Assembly: GCA_001662425.1 (NCBI GenBank)
Contig: BDDC01000145.1
Location: forward strand, 13,946-33,671
Direction: 5' to 3'
DNA: 19,726 nucleotides
From: Chlamydomonas sphaeroides
Lineage: Eukaryota; Chlorophyta; Chlorophyceae; Chlamydomonadales; Chlamydomonadaceae
In this document: piece after piece, positions 19,073 through 19,726 of the stretch
How the letters are laid out: every line of letters starts with the position of its first letter
Numbering within the stretch: the stretch's first letter is position 1
The notes under the pieces: generated by a model
What the model saw: only the letters and a program-made list of their open reading frames with translations
Database searches by the model: none
Told to the model about the DNA's origin: nothing
Made by a program: the position numbers and the translations under genes

Positions 19073-19507
19073 ATGCTCCGCGCTGGACGCCGTGTACTCG
19101 TCTCAGTGCTCGTCGCTGCGTTGGTAAGCTAGGCGCGATGCCTCCTGCGCATTCCTGCCTCACAGCTTCACGAACGCAAATGTGAGCGCGTTGCGGTGGC
19201 CCTTTTGCGTAAACTGCAGAGCCATCCACTCAGTGCAGTCTCGGTACCTGTGGTGAAGTGGCCACCTGCGAAGAGGTTCGAAGGGTCACGCATGTGCTCA
19301 TGCCGCCGCCCACGCGACGGCCAGAAGCAGGGCTCGCTCGGCAGGAGTCGTCTTAAGTACTACTGTCAAGCCCTAGGCTGCATGTGTGCTGTTTCTCGCG
19401 ACGTCACACATGTGACGTAACTTCCCGCACGCCCCTACCTGCCGGTTTCCTCGCCCCGCCTGTCACCTTGCCATCGATGTCCGACCTCCACACGCAGACT
19501 TACCTAG
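19073..19507 (+). CDS. Gene 3: divergent third paralogue, 5' end only (three exons)
   Basis: A plus-strand member of the same family runs off the right edge. Exon 1 (19073-19123) gives MLRAGRRVLVSVLVAAL, a signal-peptide core, with a GTAAGC donor. The next exon, ending at 19275, encodes CSLGTCGEVATCEE, which matches QCTDGICGATATCEE of gene 1. The 10-nt microexon 19498-19507 encodes TYL plus G, as in genes 1 and 2. If exon 2 starts at 19220 it is 56 nt, exactly as in both paralogues, but that is out of phase with exon 1. Starting it at the internal acceptor 19231-19233 (exon 19234-19275) keeps the frame. The conserved SQLPP segment is missing from exon 1; a SQL remnant is seen at 19162-19170 behind an in-frame TAG. 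It is either a functional gene with a remodelled start or a young pseudogene. The next exon is expected 200-400 nt beyond 19507, probably off-window. Confidence 0.6.
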
Positions 19508-19726
19508 GTGTGTTGGGTGTTCAATGCTGTATGCAGGCCGCCTAACCATGGCCTTGTGCACAGCGCACGGGGGACTAGCCGCGGGCACCATGCCCATACG
19601 GCAAGCCATGGCGAAGGCGGATGACAAGCCCATGCCCCCATTGCACCGGCTCCTGCCTGACCTCCCCGCGCTGAGTGAGCTGGCGCGGCCCAGTGCATGC
19701 CCCACCCGGGTGACACAGCGCAGCAT

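Noticed and set aside
19548..19726. Plus-strand frame reading MALCTAHGGLAAGTMPIRQA and onward to the edge
   Set aside because: It has no EGF cysteines. Joining it to the microexon at 19507 would need an intron of only 29 nt, so I treat it as unproven.
1..19726. CRISPR arrays, bacterial operons, tRNA or rRNA genes
   Set aside because: No regularly spaced repeats, no cloverleaf or rRNA signatures, and the pervasive spliced exons indicate a eukaryotic nuclear locus.

Overview
The window looks like nuclear DNA of a volvocine green alga (Chlamydomonas/Volvox relatives). It is GC-rich and carries no long uninterrupted genes. Reading frames are split into many short exons (10 to 232 nt) with GTGAGY/GTGCGY/GTAAG donors and mostly CAG acceptors. 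Codons are GC3-rich, one 3' end carries a TGTAA polyadenylation signal, and proline/serine-rich linkers resemble those of volvocine cell-wall proteins. None of the long single-frame ORFs is a gene. The genes had to be assembled exon by exon from cysteine patterns, splice sites and paralogue comparison.

Layout: three members of one gene family of secreted EGF-repeat proteins. Gene 1 (minus strand, 3620 to beyond the left edge) has 13 visible exons: a signal peptide and five EGF-like modules, the fifth cut by the edge. Gene 2 (minus strand, 17154 to 5264) is complete in my model: 38 exons, 2,628 nt, 875 aa. It encodes a signal peptide, ten EGF-like modules in two homologous blocks of five, a proline-rich linker, a beta-rich domain resembling the proprotein-convertase P domain, a second proline-rich linker, a second copy of that domain, and a stop. 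All exon phases fit. Gene 3 (plus strand, from 19073, divergent from gene 2) shows its first three exons before the right edge, and its first exon does not match the other two.

Region 3661-5263 between genes 1 and 2 holds the gene 2 3' UTR, a possible decayed coding stretch on the plus strand and the gene 1 promoter. Region 17155-19072 between genes 2 and 3 holds two divergent promoters, a possible orphan exon, a decayed EGF exon pair, a small MITE-like element and a palindrome flanked by direct repeats.

The proteins are predicted to be extracellular. The EGF modules start with DINE-type linkers, the usual calcium-binding signature, and would form a rod. In gene 2 the rod ends in two P-domain-like modules on proline-rich hinges. 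No protease catalytic domain and no membrane anchor are visible. An extracellular-matrix or cell-recognition role is inference from architecture only. The most unusual features are the recurrent 10 and 11 nt microexons at fixed places in the EGF modules and the recent duplication and gene-conversion signs.
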